A DNA stretch of 64,000 bases, taken from assembly GCA_017163975.1 (NCBI GenBank), contig JAFFSR010000015.1, positions 1,618,501 to 1,682,500 on the forward strand. The letters are read 5' to 3'. The stretch comes from Anastatus disparis. Lineage: Eukaryota; Arthropoda; Insecta; Hymenoptera; Eupelmidae. Under the pieces are notes generated by a model, which saw only the letters and a list, made by a program, of their open reading frames with translations, was not told where the DNA came from and searched no databases. The position numbers and the translations under genes were made by a program. Below, in pieces: positions 8,661-18,820 of the stretch (positions are counted from its first letter, which is position 1; every line of letters begins with the position of its first letter).

Positions 8661-11391
8661 TAAAAAAAAAAAGAAGAAAAAAGAAAAAAAATCCTTAACC
8701 CGAAGTATCCTATCTGGTGTATTTTTTTTATTTGTGATTTCTAGTGTGTGTGTGAATGTGTATTTTTTTATATTAATTGAAAAATTTTTATTTCGTATGA
8801 AAATCTTATTTATTGCTTTTTTATAAGATTGAACTATTTTATGCCAAAAAAAAACATTCAATATAGTTATCTTTCACATTATAAGGTATCACTTTCTATT
8901 TTTTATATTAAAAATCACATGACATTATAAAGAATGTTTAAAATAATAACACATGTTTTCAAGCATAAAATAATCCAATCTTATTTCATTAAACTATTTT
9001 ATATTTTAATATTCCCAAAAAGCAATAAATAATAAGATTTTAATTTATTAACGTGTATTTTTGAGTGTGTTTGGATTTTTTGAATACTGCAATTGTCAGA
9101 CATTTTTTTTCCAGATCTCTAAAAAGATAGAGGTTAGCAAGTTTGCTATGTTTAAAAAACAAAGAAAAAAATATTAATTTTAAGCTTAAAGGTATTTATT
9201 TCTTTTTGCTTAAAAGTTACATAGACTTGAAATTTAAACATTTCATGAGTGTACTCAAGGGTATGAAGACTGAAAATATATAGCAAGCAGTCTCAGAAAC
9301 AGTTTCTTTTTTAATTATTAAACATGATAAACTTACATACCAATTTCTAAACTTCTATCTCTCTTAGTTTCAGAGACCTGGAAAAAAATAATTGAGTCGA
9401 ACTTCACCGTATAGTCTAAATGCTAAAAATACATATAAATAAAATAAAATCATATTATTTATTGCTTTTTTTGGGAATATATAAATATAAAATAGTTTAA
9501 TACAATAAGAGTAAACTATTTTATGTCAAAAAACATCCCACTTAGTTATATACTTTAACATCATGAGGTATAACTTTTCAATTTTTATATTAAAAATCAT
9601 ATGACATAATGAATGATTTTTTTAAGATTGGAACCATAACACATGTTTTTAAACATGTAATAGTTTAATCTTATTGCATTAAACTATTTTATATTTAAAT
9701 ATTTTTAAAAAAACAATAAATAATAAGTTTTCAATTTATTAATGCATATTTTTTAATATTTAGACTATGCGGAGAGGTTCAACTCCATTATTTTTCTAGA
9801 TCTCTGAAAAAGAGAGATATAGGTTTGAAAATTGGTATGTAAGTTTGTCGTGTATAATAAATAAAAAAGAAGCTATTTCTGAGACTGTTTGTTATATATT
9901 TCTATTTTACAGTCTTATACACTTGTGTAAATTCATGAAAATGTATAGATTACAAGTCTATGTAAGTTCCCAGTACAAAGAAATCAATGATTTGAAGTTT
10001 AAAATTATTTTCTTTTTTGTTTATTAAACATGACAAACTTACATACCAATTTTCAAACCTATATCTCTCTTAGTTTCAAAGATTTGGAAAAATTACTGAC
10101 AGTAGTAGTTTGCAAAAAGTCTAAATACTCTAAAATATATATTAATAAATTAAAATCTTATTATTTATTGCTGTTTTAAGAACATATAAATATTAAATAG
10201 TTTAATGCACTAAGATCAAACTATTTCATGCTTGAAAACATGTGTTATGGTTTCAATCTTAAAAAAAAAAATCATTCATAATGTCATATGATTTTTAATA
10301 TAAAAATTGAAAAGTTATACCTCATGATGTTAAAGTAAGATACCTATGTTGAATGTTTTTTTTATATAAAATAGTTCAATCTTATTACACTAAACTATTT
10401 AATATTTATATATTCTTAAAACAGCAATAAATAATAAGATTTTAATTTATTAATATATATTTTAGAGTATTTAGACTATGCGTAGAGATTCGACTCCATT
10501 ATTTTTCTAGATCTCTGAAACTAAGAGAGATATAGGTTTGAAAATTGGTATGCAAGTTTGTCATGTATAATAAATAAAAAAGAAGCTATTTCTGAGACTG
10601 CTTGCTATATATTTTTAGTCTCCATACACTTATGTACACTTATGAAATGTATAGATTGCAAATTTATGTATGTTCTCAGTACAAAGAAATAAATGATTTG
10701 AAGTTTAAAATTATTTTCTTTTTAATTTATTATACATGACAAACTTGCATACCAATTTTCAAACCTATATCTCTCTTAGTTTCAGAGATCTAGAAAATGA
10801 TTGATTCAAACCTCTCCGCATAGTCTAAACATTAAAAAATATACATTAATAAATTGAAAACTCATTATTTATTGTTTTTTTAAGAATATTTAAATATAAA
10901 ATAGTTTAGTGCAATAAGATTGAACTATTTTATATAAAAAAAAAAACATTCAACATAGTTATCTTACTTTAGCATTATGAGGTATCACTTCTCAATTTTT
11001 TATATTAAAATTATATGATATTATAATATAAATAAATTTATTTCATATTTCAGAATGATGTATTTGAGCTTATTTTGAGTTATTTTTTATTTCTTAAAAT
11101 ATGTATTCGAGCTCATTTTGAGTTACTTTTTTTAATTGCTTAAAATACGTAGACTTGATTTTTTTAAAACTTTTATTAATAAAATATATATGCATTAATA
11201 AATTTGATTTATGTTATACATAATTTATGTTTAAAATATTATTTTTTTTTAAATTTTCATACTTGACTACACATAAATTTATACTTTAAAAAGGTGAAAT
11301 GAAAACTAACGAAAAAATTTTTTTGGTTTTAACTTAAGTAATTTATTAAAAACCATTTCATTCAAACATAATAGAAAAATAAAAATCTTAT
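8660..11391. repeat. AT-rich inverted/tandem repeat array, no gene
   Basis: From 8660 to about 11060 the same words alternate in both orientations. Examples are AACTATTTTATGCCAAAA followed by ACATTCAACATAGTTATC (8831, 9511, 10921, and reversed near 10321), TTTAGACTATGCGGAGAG with its mirror CTCTCCGCATAGTCTAAA, and GAGAGATATAGGTTTGAAAA with its mirror. Pieces of 600-700 bp therefore form nested hairpins. From 11060 to 11391 there are two ATTCGAGCTCATTTTGAGTT words and otherwise featureless AT-rich sequence. Short frames of 60-94 codons here look accidental. Confidence 0.65.
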
Positions 11392-11443
11392 TTTCTAAGG
11401 GGAATGATGAGAGACCCAACCAACGCTCTCATCTGTGAGGTAC
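11392..11443 (-). promoter_or_regulatory. Copy 1 of a repeated ~50-bp promoter-like module (relic)
   Basis: On the minus strand it begins GTACCTCACAGATGAGAGCG and contains GGTTGGGTCTCTCATCA. It matches the modules at 25578-25630 and 26173-26223. Where the third copy has TATAAAA this copy has TTAGAAAA, and no frame follows to its left, so it looks like the surviving promoter of a lost gene. Confidence 0.5.
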
Positions 11444-11527
11444 AACCAACCACCCAAGTGGCTTTTTACCTCCCCAGGGTGAGGGATTTTTTGTTTTATT
11501 ATTATTAAAAGTTTCAATTGTACATTC

Positions 11528-12140
11528 AATTCAGTGGTGATGTTCTATCATCCTGGTCTAAAAGCCACTTCTTCATAGCGTGTGCGTTACGCGAGGCACA
11601 CATTGTATGCAAACTTGCATAGTGATGTGTGCAAGAAGTTAGATCCCCCAAAGGAAGTTTTTGAGAGATGGGCATCCGAAATCTTCGATGTTATGGACTA
11701 GCCTGTTATAATAATTATAAAAATTAATGTTAAATTTAGATATCATGTTAAATGAATAATTACCAATCGGATAGGAATCTTCGAAGCCACTTGACTTTCT
11801 CCTGTCCTTTTACATAAACCTCAGCGCCGTCGAGGATTGCCCTCAGAGTGTTGCCAAGTCCCTCATAGGGAATGGTTCCGGAACTCCAAAGTAGCCCATG
11901 ATAATTTAACTCAAGCCATCGATTTTCACACTTATTTTTATCTAATAAGTGTTTCCATGAATACGGTGGCTTGAAAAGAAACACCGATGGTACTGCGTCT
12001 TCCTCTAGGGGAACAATGGCAACCTCCTTGAAAACGAATTCGTTCAAAGATATCTTAAAACCTTGAACGTCTACGACGTATTTTATTTTGTTTGTTGCCT
12101 TGTTGAACTCCTTAAAGATTGAAGTCGAAGTAGAAACTAA
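11528..12140 (-). pseudogene. Decayed copy of the Cys/His-tailed accessory family
   Basis: The minus-strand frame from about 12090 to 11760 aligns along its length with the intact proteins at 24507-25040 and 25055-25525 (DVQGFK, KEVAIVPLEEDA, LFKPPYSW, YHGLLWSSGTIPY, AEVYVKG). The codon equivalent to their initiator Met is ATA, no other ATG precedes it, and the frame stops after WLRRFLSDW. Further downstream another frame still encodes the family's C-terminal signature CTHHYASLHTMCASRNAHAM ending at about 11528, so at least one frameshift separates the halves. It lies divergently beside the polymerase gene. The family's function is unknown. Confidence 0.75.
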
Positions 12141-12163
12141 ATTCGGCTGGTGAGCTCGCTTCC

Positions 12164-12318
12164 TTTTATACACGAAAAATCAGCTCGCATTGTTTAGGAT
12201 AAGGGTGGGGGTAAAATCCTGTAGCGTTTCCCCCTCTCCCTCACCCTCGAGTTTTCCCCCACCATTTTACTCGATTTTTCGCCTATATAAGAAAGCGTTC
12301 TCGAGAGAGCAACTCAGT
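12164..12318. promoter_or_regulatory. Divergent promoter between the decayed paralog and polymerase B
   Basis: Rightward, TATATAA at 12284-12290 is followed 32 bp later by a TCAGT initiator (12314-12318) and then the polymerase ATG at 12363. Leftward, TATAAAA reads from 12170 to 12164. Between them lie G/C-rich runs AAGGGTGGGGGTAAAA and, inverted, TTTTCCCCCACC, which may be activator sites shared by both directions. Confidence 0.7.
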
Positions 12319-12362
12319 TCATCGGGAATCATCACCTTCGAAGACTTCCTTCCTCGAGCATT

Positions 12363-15300
12363 ATGGCTACCGCAGAGTACTTCAAGTATACAGCACGTTT
12401 GCTATTCGAATCATATCAGCATACGATGGCTGGTCAATCTGATGCTGAGGATATACGCAGATGGCTTGATCTTGGTAATACGGCTCTGGAGAACGCTAAT
12501 TTGTTAAGTCATTCAACGAATTTAGCTGTCGTGGATAAGCAGAAACTACAAGCTGCTGTAGCTCTGATAAAGAGCGTTTTGCAGTTATTGAACGCTCATC
12601 GTGGTGCAATCGTTGGTTATGGTGTTGCTTCTGGCGCTGCTACTGCTTCTGACAATAACCCAAGAGTCAGTTGGGAAGATGTTGACAGCGCGTTCGAGAA
12701 CCGAATTAAAACTGGTGTTATTACCAATCATAAGCATCTGGACATTCAACGGTTTTTAAAAGATGCTAAACGTGAATTGATCGCGCAAGTTAATAAGTCT
12801 CTTGAAGAACATCCCGCTTTAAAAGTAAATACAACGTTAGCAGCTGAGTTTGTGATTATTAAAGATGAATTAGAGACTTATGATATAAAGTATTTTAATA
12901 CAAAGACTGCTGATATATATTTTACAACTAATCTTAATGAATGGTTCTCATTGAACGTTGAGCAGCCCATTAGGAATGATATGGAAGAATTCGCAGAACA
13001 GGAATCAGGCTGGTCTCTGCGCGCAATACTAAATTTAGTCGTTAACATCAATAAATTGAATCCCATGAGAGGAAGCAATTCTTATGTTGAAGTGCCTGAT
13101 TTCATTAAGAAGAAGAGAGCTTATATAAATGTTGAGAATAAAGATGATCAATGTTTTAAGTGGGCTATTCTGTCAGCTTTACATCCAGCACAACAAAATG
13201 CTCATAGAGTTTCGTCATACGAGCAATATAAAGACGAATTAAATTTTAAAGGAATAGAGTTTCCTGTGGATCCAAAAGATGTTGGAAAGTTTGAAAAACA
13301 AAATGATATTTCCGTAAACGTTTATTTTTTGAAAAAGACAGGAAATAATTTTGTTGTTTTACCTCGACATGTTACAACCTGCAAGAAGAATAAGCACGTG
13401 AATCTTCTTCTAGTCGAAAAGTTCTATGTTGATGAAAACGAAGAAGAAGAAGAACAACAACAGCATAACGATTCTTTTGACAACATTGACTGCAAGCACC
13501 ACTACGTTTGGATAAAAAATCTTTCTCGATTGGTAGGAAAACAATTGAGTGCATATGGACATCAATCACACATTTGCGATCGATGTTTGCATTATTTTAA
13601 AACAATTGAAAAATTAGCAGCACACATAATTGATTGTGAGAATCTTAATAAATGCAAGGTTACTCTTCCTGATAAAAGGGATAGTGTATTACAATTTAAA
13701 AATTTTACGAACAATATCCCTGTGCCGTTCGTGGTTTATGCAGATTTTGAATGCTTGCTTCAACCAATAGAAAATCAAAAACGTGCCTATCAGTTACACG
13801 AGGCTTACAGTGTTGGATATTTCGTAAAGTGTAACTATGATGACACTTTATCGGAATACAAAAGCTACAGACAAAGCGAACAACTAGATGAAACACCAGC
13901 CAAGTGGTTTGTGAAAAATCTTCACGTGTTAGCTGTAAAATTACAAGATATGTATAAAAATCCGAAACCAATGAGAGATTTAACAATGATGGAAAAGTTC
14001 AAATTCAATAGTGCTCGCTTGTGTCATATTTGTCAGAAGTCTTTTACTCCTGGAGAAAAGAAAGTTAGAGATCACTGCCATCTCACTGGAGAATACAGAG
14101 GACCTGCGCACAACGAATGCAACATCAAATATCAAGATTCACGTATGATACCAGTGATCTTTCATAACTTAAGTGGTTATGATGCGCATATTTTCATAAA
14201 AGAGATCGCTACTTGTTTCCCAGGACGAGTGTCGCTTCTTCCACAAACGAAGGAAAGATATATATCTTTTACAAAGTTTGTGGAAGGAACTGATATTAAT
14301 TTGCGCTTTATTGACTCGTTTCGGTTTATGGCTTCATCGCTGGACAAGTTATCGGCATACTTGGAAAAACATGACATCGTAGATCGAGTTTTCAAGCAAA
14401 CTGATGGATTTACTACAGATCAAATCATGCTTTTAAAGAGAAAAGGTGTCTTTCCGTATGACTACGTTAGGTCTTTGGACAAGCTGGAAGAAATTGAACT
14501 TCCAACAAAGGAGAGCTTTTACAGCAGCTTGTACGAGGCCCACATCAGTGATGAAGATTATGAACATGCAAAACAAGTTTGGCAGACATTCAATATTCAA
14601 ACACTCGGACAGTACTCTGATTTGTATCTCAAGACAGATGTTTTGCTTCTAGCTGAAGTCTTTGAGAATTTTAGAAAAAATTGTCTCGAAGCATATGACT
14701 TGGATCCTGCCCACTATTACACTACTCCTGGATTGACGTGGGATGCGATGTTAAAGTATACTCAGGTAAAATTAGAACTTCTGACTGATATCGACATGCT
14801 TATGTTTATTGAACGAGGTATACGAGGTGGAATCAGTCAGTGTTGCAATCGCTATGGCAAAGCGAATAATCCGTACATGGGACAAGATTATAATCCCAAC
14901 GAAGATGAAAAATATTTGATGTATTACGACGTCAATAACTTGTACGGTTGGGCCATGACTGAACTCTTACCATGTGGTGGCTTCAGATGGGTGGATAACC
15001 TGGATAGATATGACTTCTTTGATATTCCTGATGACTATCCATTCGGTTACATACTGGAAGTAGACTTGGAATATCCTCAATCTCTTCATGATAAACACAA
15101 GGATATGCCATTTTGTGCTGAGCACAGAGCACCTCCAGATTCCAAGCAGAAGAAATTGATGACAACTTTGCACGATAAGCAGCGTTATGTGCTTCATTAT
15201 CGTGCATTGAAGCAGGCATTACTCCATGGATTACGTCTAAAGAAAATCCATCGAGCTCTTCAATTTGATCAAAGTCGATGGCTCAAAAAGTACATCGACT

Positions 15301-16433
15301 TGAACAGCGAGAAGAGAAAAAATGCTAAGAATGAGTTCGAGAAGATGCTCTTCAAACTCTTCAACAACGCTGTTTATGGAAAAACCATGGAGAACGAGCG
15401 AAAACATGTGGACATTAAGCTCGTCAGTAAATGGAAAGGACGCTATGGTGCAGAGGCGCTTATTGCCAGACCTAACTTCAGTAGTTGTGCCATCTTTGAT
15501 GAAAATCTTGTGGCTATTCAGCTCTTACGAACAGAGATATGCATCAGGAAACCTATCTACATCGGGCTGTCTGTACTGGATTTGTCCAAAACTCTTGTAT
15601 ACCGCTTCCATTATGACTATATGCTGGACAACGTAGCAAATAATGGAGCCAATTGTAAGCTATTGTATACCGATACTGATAGCTTGGTGTATAAAATGAC
15701 CAACATCGATATGCACAAGATAATGAAACGGGACATCCATGAGTTCGACACCTCAGACTACCCACAGCCTAACCGATTCGACATTCCTCCGGCCAACAAG
15801 AAAATTGTTGGTTTAATGAAGGATGAATGCAACGAAAACATCATGCTGGAATTCGTTGGACTGAGGAGTAAAATGTACAGCGTCAGAGTCGAAAATCAGA
15901 AGCCGATAAAAAAAGCCAAGGGAGTGAAGAGTTCCGTAGTCAAAGCGACCATTTGTTTCGACAACTACATCGATTGTTTGAAAACGAAAGAGATCAAGGT
16001 TCGTCAACAGCGAAACATAAGATCTCGCAATCACCAACTGTACACTGAGAAGGAAACGAAGATCGCTCTCAGTGCCTATGACGACAAACGATATCTGCAG
16101 TCAGAAACTACGGACACTCTTCCTTGGGGTCATTACTTGGTAAAGCCGCCAAGTCCAGAGGTGGGGGAAGCAACTACCGAGCCGCCGAATCCCGAGCCAA
16201 GACCTGAGGTGGGGGTAGCCGCTACCGAGCCGCCGAGACTTGTGGTGGGAGAAGTTGCTGCTGCTGAGGTGGGGAGATCCCTATATGAGCAGCTGCAAGA
16301 GCGACCTAGCATCATTCAGTTCGCAGCCTCCTCAAGAGATAATCAACAAGTCCTCAAAAGAACTCATCAGTCAACAAGCGAAGAAGCAGGCAGTAGCAAA
16401 AGATCGAGACTTGATTTTACCAGCGAATCTTAA
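12363..16433 (+). CDS. polB: Protein-primed family B DNA polymerase (1356 aa)
   Basis: This is the replicative polymerase of the element, of the protein-primed DNA_pol_B_2 type. Visible exonuclease motifs are ExoI with D461/E463 (VVYADFECL), ExoII HNLSGYDAH (N602, D607) and ExoIII YLKTDVLL (Y755, D759). Polymerase motifs are A YYDVNNLYG (D856), B LFNNAVYGKT (999-1008) and C YTDTDS (D1104, D1106). All key residues are present. Upstream are a Cys-containing DDQCFKWAILSALHP segment (C264) and a zinc-finger-like CDRCLHYF...H..C (405-425). An endonuclease-VII-like CHIC...DHCHLTGEYRG...HNECN segment (554-590) lies inside the exonuclease region. The first 250 residues are unassigned and could hold the terminal protein (inference). 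The tail (1230-1356) has Pro/Glu repeats and KRSR. Frame intact. Confidence 0.97.
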   Translation: MATAEYFKYTARLLFESYQHTMAGQSDAEDIRRWLDLGNTALENANLLSHSTNLAVVDKQKLQAAVALIKSVLQLLNAHRGAIVGYGVASGAATASDNNPRVSWEDVDSAFENRIKTGVITNHKHLDIQRFLKDAKRELIAQVNKSLEEHPALKVNTTLAAEFVIIKDELETYDIKYFNTKTADIYFTTNLNEWFSLNVEQPIRNDMEEFAEQESGWSLRAILNLVVNINKLNPMRGSNSYVEVPDFIKKKRAYINVENKDDQCFKWAILSALHPAQQNAHRVSSYEQYKDELNFKGIEFPVDPKDVGKFEKQNDISVNVYFLKKTGNNFVVLPRHVTTCKKNKHVNLLLVEKFYVDENEEEEEQQQHNDSFDNIDCKHHYVWIKNLSRLVGKQLSAYGHQSHICDRCLHYFKTIEKLAAHIIDCENLNKCKVTLPDKRDSVLQFKNFTNNIPVPFVVYADFECLLQPIENQKRAYQLHEAYSVGYFVKCNYDDTLSEYKSYRQSEQLDETPAKWFVKNLHVLAVKLQDMYKNPKPMRDLTMMEKFKFNSARLCHICQKSFTPGEKKVRDHCHLTGEYRGPAHNECNIKYQDSRMIPVIFHNLSGYDAHIFIKEIATCFPGRVSLLPQTKERYISFTKFVEGTDINLRFIDSFRFMASSLDKLSAYLEKHDIVDRVFKQTDGFTTDQIMLLKRKGVFPYDYVRSLDKLEEIELPTKESFYSSLYEAHISDEDYEHAKQVWQTFNIQTLGQYSDLYLKTDVLLLAEVFENFRKNCLEAYDLDPAHYYTTPGLTWDAMLKYTQVKLELLTDIDMLMFIERGIRGGISQCCNRYGKANNPYMGQDYNPNEDEKYLMYYDVNNLYGWAMTELLPCGGFRWVDNLDRYDFFDIPDDYPFGYILEVDLEYPQSLHDKHKDMPFCAEHRAPPDSKQKKLMTTLHDKQRYVLHYRALKQALLHGLRLKKIHRALQFDQSRWLKKYIDLNSEKRKNAKNEFEKMLFKLFNNAVYGKTMENERKHVDIKLVSKWKGRYGAEALIARPNFSSCAIFDENLVAIQLLRTEICIRKPIYIGLSVLDLSKTLVYRFHYDYMLDNVANNGANCKLLYTDTDSLVYKMTNIDMHKIMKRDIHEFDTSDYPQPNRFDIPPANKKIVGLMKDECNENIMLEFVGLRSKMYSVRVENQKPIKKAKGVKSSVVKATICFDNYIDCLKTKEIKVRQQRNIRSRNHQLYTEKETKIALSAYDDKRYLQSETTDTLPWGHYLVKPPSPEVGEATTEPPNPEPRPEVGVAATEPPRLVVGEVAAAEVGRSLYEQLQERPSIIQFAASSRDNQQVLKRTHQSTSEEAGSSKRSRLDFTSES

Positions 16434-16551
16434 ATTGAGGTTGGTATTTTTTTTTCTTTGACGATAATTTAGTCCAAGCCAATTGTTTAAGTCTTTCGAT
16501 AGAACTTATGAAAAAAGTTTTTAAAATAATTTAATAGTATTTAAATGAAGT

Positions 16552-16890
16552 ATTAATAAAGTATCAATATAGTATTAATATAGTTTCAATATAGTTTTTA
16601 ATATAGTATCAATAAAGTATTAATACAGTATTAATACAGTATTGATACAGTATTAATACAGTATTGATACAGTATTAATACAGTATTGATACAGTATTAA
16701 TACAGTATTGATACAGTATTAATACAGTATTGATACAGTATTAATACAGTATTGATACAGTATTAATACAGTATTGATACAGTATTAATACAGTATTGAT
16801 ACAGTATTAATACAGTATTGATACAGTATTAATACAGTATTGATACAGTATTAATACAGTATTGATACAGTATTCATACAGTATCAATAG
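16552..16890. repeat. 11-bp tandem repeat array (AGTATTNATAC)
   Basis: More than twenty units alternate AGTATTAATAC and AGTATTGATAC, giving a 22-bp higher-order period. GTATTAATAC is an exact palindrome. The 5' part (16552-16610) is diverged, with ATATAG variants. The array occupies the gap between the polymerase stop and the small gene at 16945. An AATAAA at about 16554-16559 could end the polymerase transcript. Confidence 0.85.
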
Positions 16891-16944
16891 TACTGAAATT
16901 TCTACTATTCTTAACTATGAATTTTTGTTCTTGTTATAGATAAA

Positions 16945-17244
16945 ATGGACATCTCTAAATTAAACGCTATCGCTAGAGGAGGATTTCTTCCAACGAAAAA
17001 GTTGACTGAACTTACGAAAGATAACCTGTATACGGTCACAAAATTAAGACAGGTGAACACTCGATATGGATTAAAGATCGTGGCAGAACTGGATCAAGAA
17101 ATCCAAATTTTTTTACCTAAGAAAGTGTCCGAAGTGTTTGAAAAAGACTTAAAGTTTTTAGAGGAAATGCAAAGTGCTGCTAATAAATTAAAACTTTTTA
17201 TAATGTACAAAGGTGGTCAAGTCCTTGAATTTTCTAATGTTTAG
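16945..17244 (+). CDS. Small conserved Polinton protein, OB-fold-like (99 aa)
   Basis: It is a clear paralog of the 103-aa product at 25779-26090: both have MD-starting N-termini with AxAARG/AIARG, a LxxDxxYxVxxxR segment, a KxRLxxxLDxExxIFxPxx strand region, an (E)LQ/EMQ helix and a KLFxxY...LEFS tail. The pattern of short alternating strands resembles an OB-fold, so single-stranded DNA binding in replication is possible, but no motif proves it. It follows the polymerase gene on the same strand. A pyrimidine-rich TTTTTGTTCTTGTTATAG just before the ATG resembles a 3' splice site, so splicing from an upstream leader is conceivable. Confidence 0.8.
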   Translation: MDISKLNAIARGGFLPTKKLTELTKDNLYTVTKLRQVNTRYGLKIVAELDQEIQIFLPKKVSEVFEKDLKFLEEMQSAANKLKLFIMYKGGQVLEFSNV

Positions 17245-17260
17245 TGTGTACATGTGTGTG

Positions 17261-17262
<2 letters not shown>

Positions 17263-17296
<34 letters not shown>
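17263..17296. repeat. TA microsatellite
   Basis: A run of about 17 TA dinucleotides in the 3' region of the small OB-like gene. Confidence 0.9.
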
Positions 17297-17302
<6 letters not shown>

Positions 17303-17345
17303 GTGTTTAGTTATGAGTGTATAAATGAAAATTGGATATCATTAT

Positions 17346-17379
17346 AATAAATTCAATGTTTAACTTTAAAAAGTGTTTA
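17346..17379. terminator. Convergent polyadenylation signals
   Basis: AATAAA on the plus strand (17346-17351) would end the rightward OB-like gene. TTTATT at 17374-17379 is AATAAA for the leftward inhibitor-of-apoptosis gene. The two transcripts converge here within about 30 bp. Confidence 0.55.
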
Positions 17380-17430
17380 TTTTATTTCAATTTCTTAATA
17401 TACATTATTAAATACATTTTTCTCAAATAA

Positions 17431-17840
17431 TTATGATATGTAAATTCGCATTCTTTGATTAATAATTTTTCTACAAATTACACATTTTTTAACAATGGAT
17501 GAACAATGAGAACAACTACAACAGTGTCCACAGGGTATAAATGTGACTTCTACTTCATTATCAAGACAAATTTTACATCTATTGGTATTTTCTTCAGCAG
17601 AATCATTCCGACAAGGTATACCTCGGATGAAGCAGCAACGGCCATTCCACTTTTTGTGCTCCAATAATGGATTGTCATCAATTTCCCATCTACAGATTTC
17701 TGTAGAACATTCAAAGCAACGGACTTTATCTATTTCACCAGTGTAGTAGAATCCTGCTGCAGCCAAAATCTTCAGGTTTTAAAAAACTCAAAGGCCAAAT
17801 TTTTAAAACTTTCAAGACGGTTTTGCTGTATTCGATACAT
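17431..17840 (-). pseudogene. iap-like: BIR-RING inhibitor-of-apoptosis gene, apparently frameshifted
   Basis: The main frame (17766 to 17431) encodes most of a BIR domain with all four zinc ligands in family spacing (C-x2-C-x16-H-x6-C) and a complete C3HC4 RING (C-x2-C-x11-C-x-H-x3-C-x2-C-x6-C-x2-C) at the C-terminus. IAPs of this layout block caspases or act as ubiquitin ligases in insects and in large DNA viruses of insects. The main frame has no ATG. An ATG at 17840 opens a 22-codon frame resembling the BIR N-terminus, which stops at 17772. Short runs of A and T between the two suggest two single-base shifts, either real decay or homopolymer sequencing error. One BIR only, so short for the family. 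It lies downstream of the integrase on the same strand. Confidence 0.75.
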
Positions 17841-17866
17841 GATTACGTTGAAATTATTAGTAAGTT

Positions 17867-17872
17867 TTTATT
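17867..17872 (-). terminator. Polyadenylation signal downstream of integrase
   Basis: AATAAA on the minus strand, about 25 bp beyond the integrase stop codon and about 27 bp before the ATG of the IAP-like gene. Confidence 0.5.
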
Positions 17873-17896
17873 CTTTATAAATTAATTACAAAATAC

Positions 17897-18820
17897 TTAT
17901 TGAGCATCTGCTTTATTAATCCAACTATTGTGAGTATTGTCGAAACCAAGCCACTTCACTAATACTTCATTTCCACGTCTTCTAAGAATCTTCTCTACAA
18001 GATAGTAATCAGGATATTCGACACTTTGTAATTCTTGTTCATAAAAACCTCCAGCTATTGGTTGATCTTTATAATCCTGCAAGAGAAAAGTAACTGGTTT
18101 TGTTTTTCGAACTCGGTGTACAGTAAATATTTCAGTAGACCAGTTGGGTGTGTATCCTTTTTCGAATACTTGTTTTAACTTGCTTACTCGTACTTTATCA
18201 CCAACTTTGAACTTTGGTTTCTTTTCTATTAAATTAACATTACGCTTGAATCGTCGAAGAACTTCAGCTTCGTTTTCAGCTGTAACATCTTTCGGTTTCA
18301 TATTAATAGTCCGATGCTTCTCATCATTGTACTTGTCAATCAAATTGGAGATAATATCAATCCACTTGTAGTTACCACGTAAACTAAACTGTTTCCACAT
18401 TTTGTTTTTGAGCGTACGATTAAAGCGTTCGCAAATAGACGCTTTGAGATTGCTATAAGTCGAGTAGAGATTGATTTTATATTGTTGCATGAGATTCTGG
18501 AAATTGGTATTATAGAACTCCTTACCTCGATCGGTGTGAAGATTCTTAGGCACTCTACCTTTTGTCAATACAGACTTCATAGCAGCAGAAACATCTATAC
18601 CAGTTTTTTGTTTTACAGGAACAGCCCAGGCGTATTTTGAAAAAACATCTATAACTGTAAGCATGTATTTGTAGCCTTTGTTTTCTCGAGAATAAGGTTG
18701 CATCTCTACCAAATCAGCTTGCCAAGTCTCATCCAAACCTCGCACATCGAACTTTCGACGAGGATAATTACGACGTGCTGGCTTGTAAAGCTCTTCTACA
18801 AGTCTATGACGTTGTTCCAT
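17897..18820 (-). CDS. int: Retrovirus-like integrase with C-terminal chromodomain (307 aa)
   Basis: It catalyses integration of the linear element with 6-bp target duplication. The rve core has the acidic triad D36 (WQADLVEMQ), D97 (LHTDRGKEF) and E131 (CERFNRTLK), with the KAS-x2-CERFNRT context typical of Polinton integrases. The C-terminal ~37 residues (YYLVEKILRRRG...VLVKWLGF...NSWI) form a chromodomain, expected to bind modified histone tails and guide target choice. No N-terminal HHCC zinc motif is visible. The start overlaps the 3' end of the fibre-like gene by 25 bp, and a TATA box lies inside that gene. Frame intact. Confidence 0.96.
   Translation of the reverse strand: MEQRHRLVEELYKPARRNYPRRKFDVRGLDETWQADLVEMQPYSRENKGYKYMLTVIDVFSKYAWAVPVKQKTGIDVSAAMKSVLTKGRVPKNLHTDRGKEFYNTNFQNLMQQYKINLYSTYSNLKASICERFNRTLKNKMWKQFSLRGNYKWIDIISNLIDKYNDEKHRTINMKPKDVTAENEAEVLRRFKRNVNLIEKKPKFKVGDKVRVSKLKQVFEKGYTPNWSTEIFTVHRVRKTKPVTFLLQDYKDQPIAGGFYEQELQSVEYPDYYLVEKILRRRGNEVLVKWLGFDNTHNSWINKADAQ

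Noticed and set aside
8577..10027. Small frames (94 and 60 codons) in the AT-rich array
   Set aside because: Poly-Phe/Lys/Ile low complexity from AT-rich repeats, no conservation signal.
16552..16890. CRISPR-like array
   Set aside because: Units are contiguous 11-mers without unique spacers and the context is eukaryotic.
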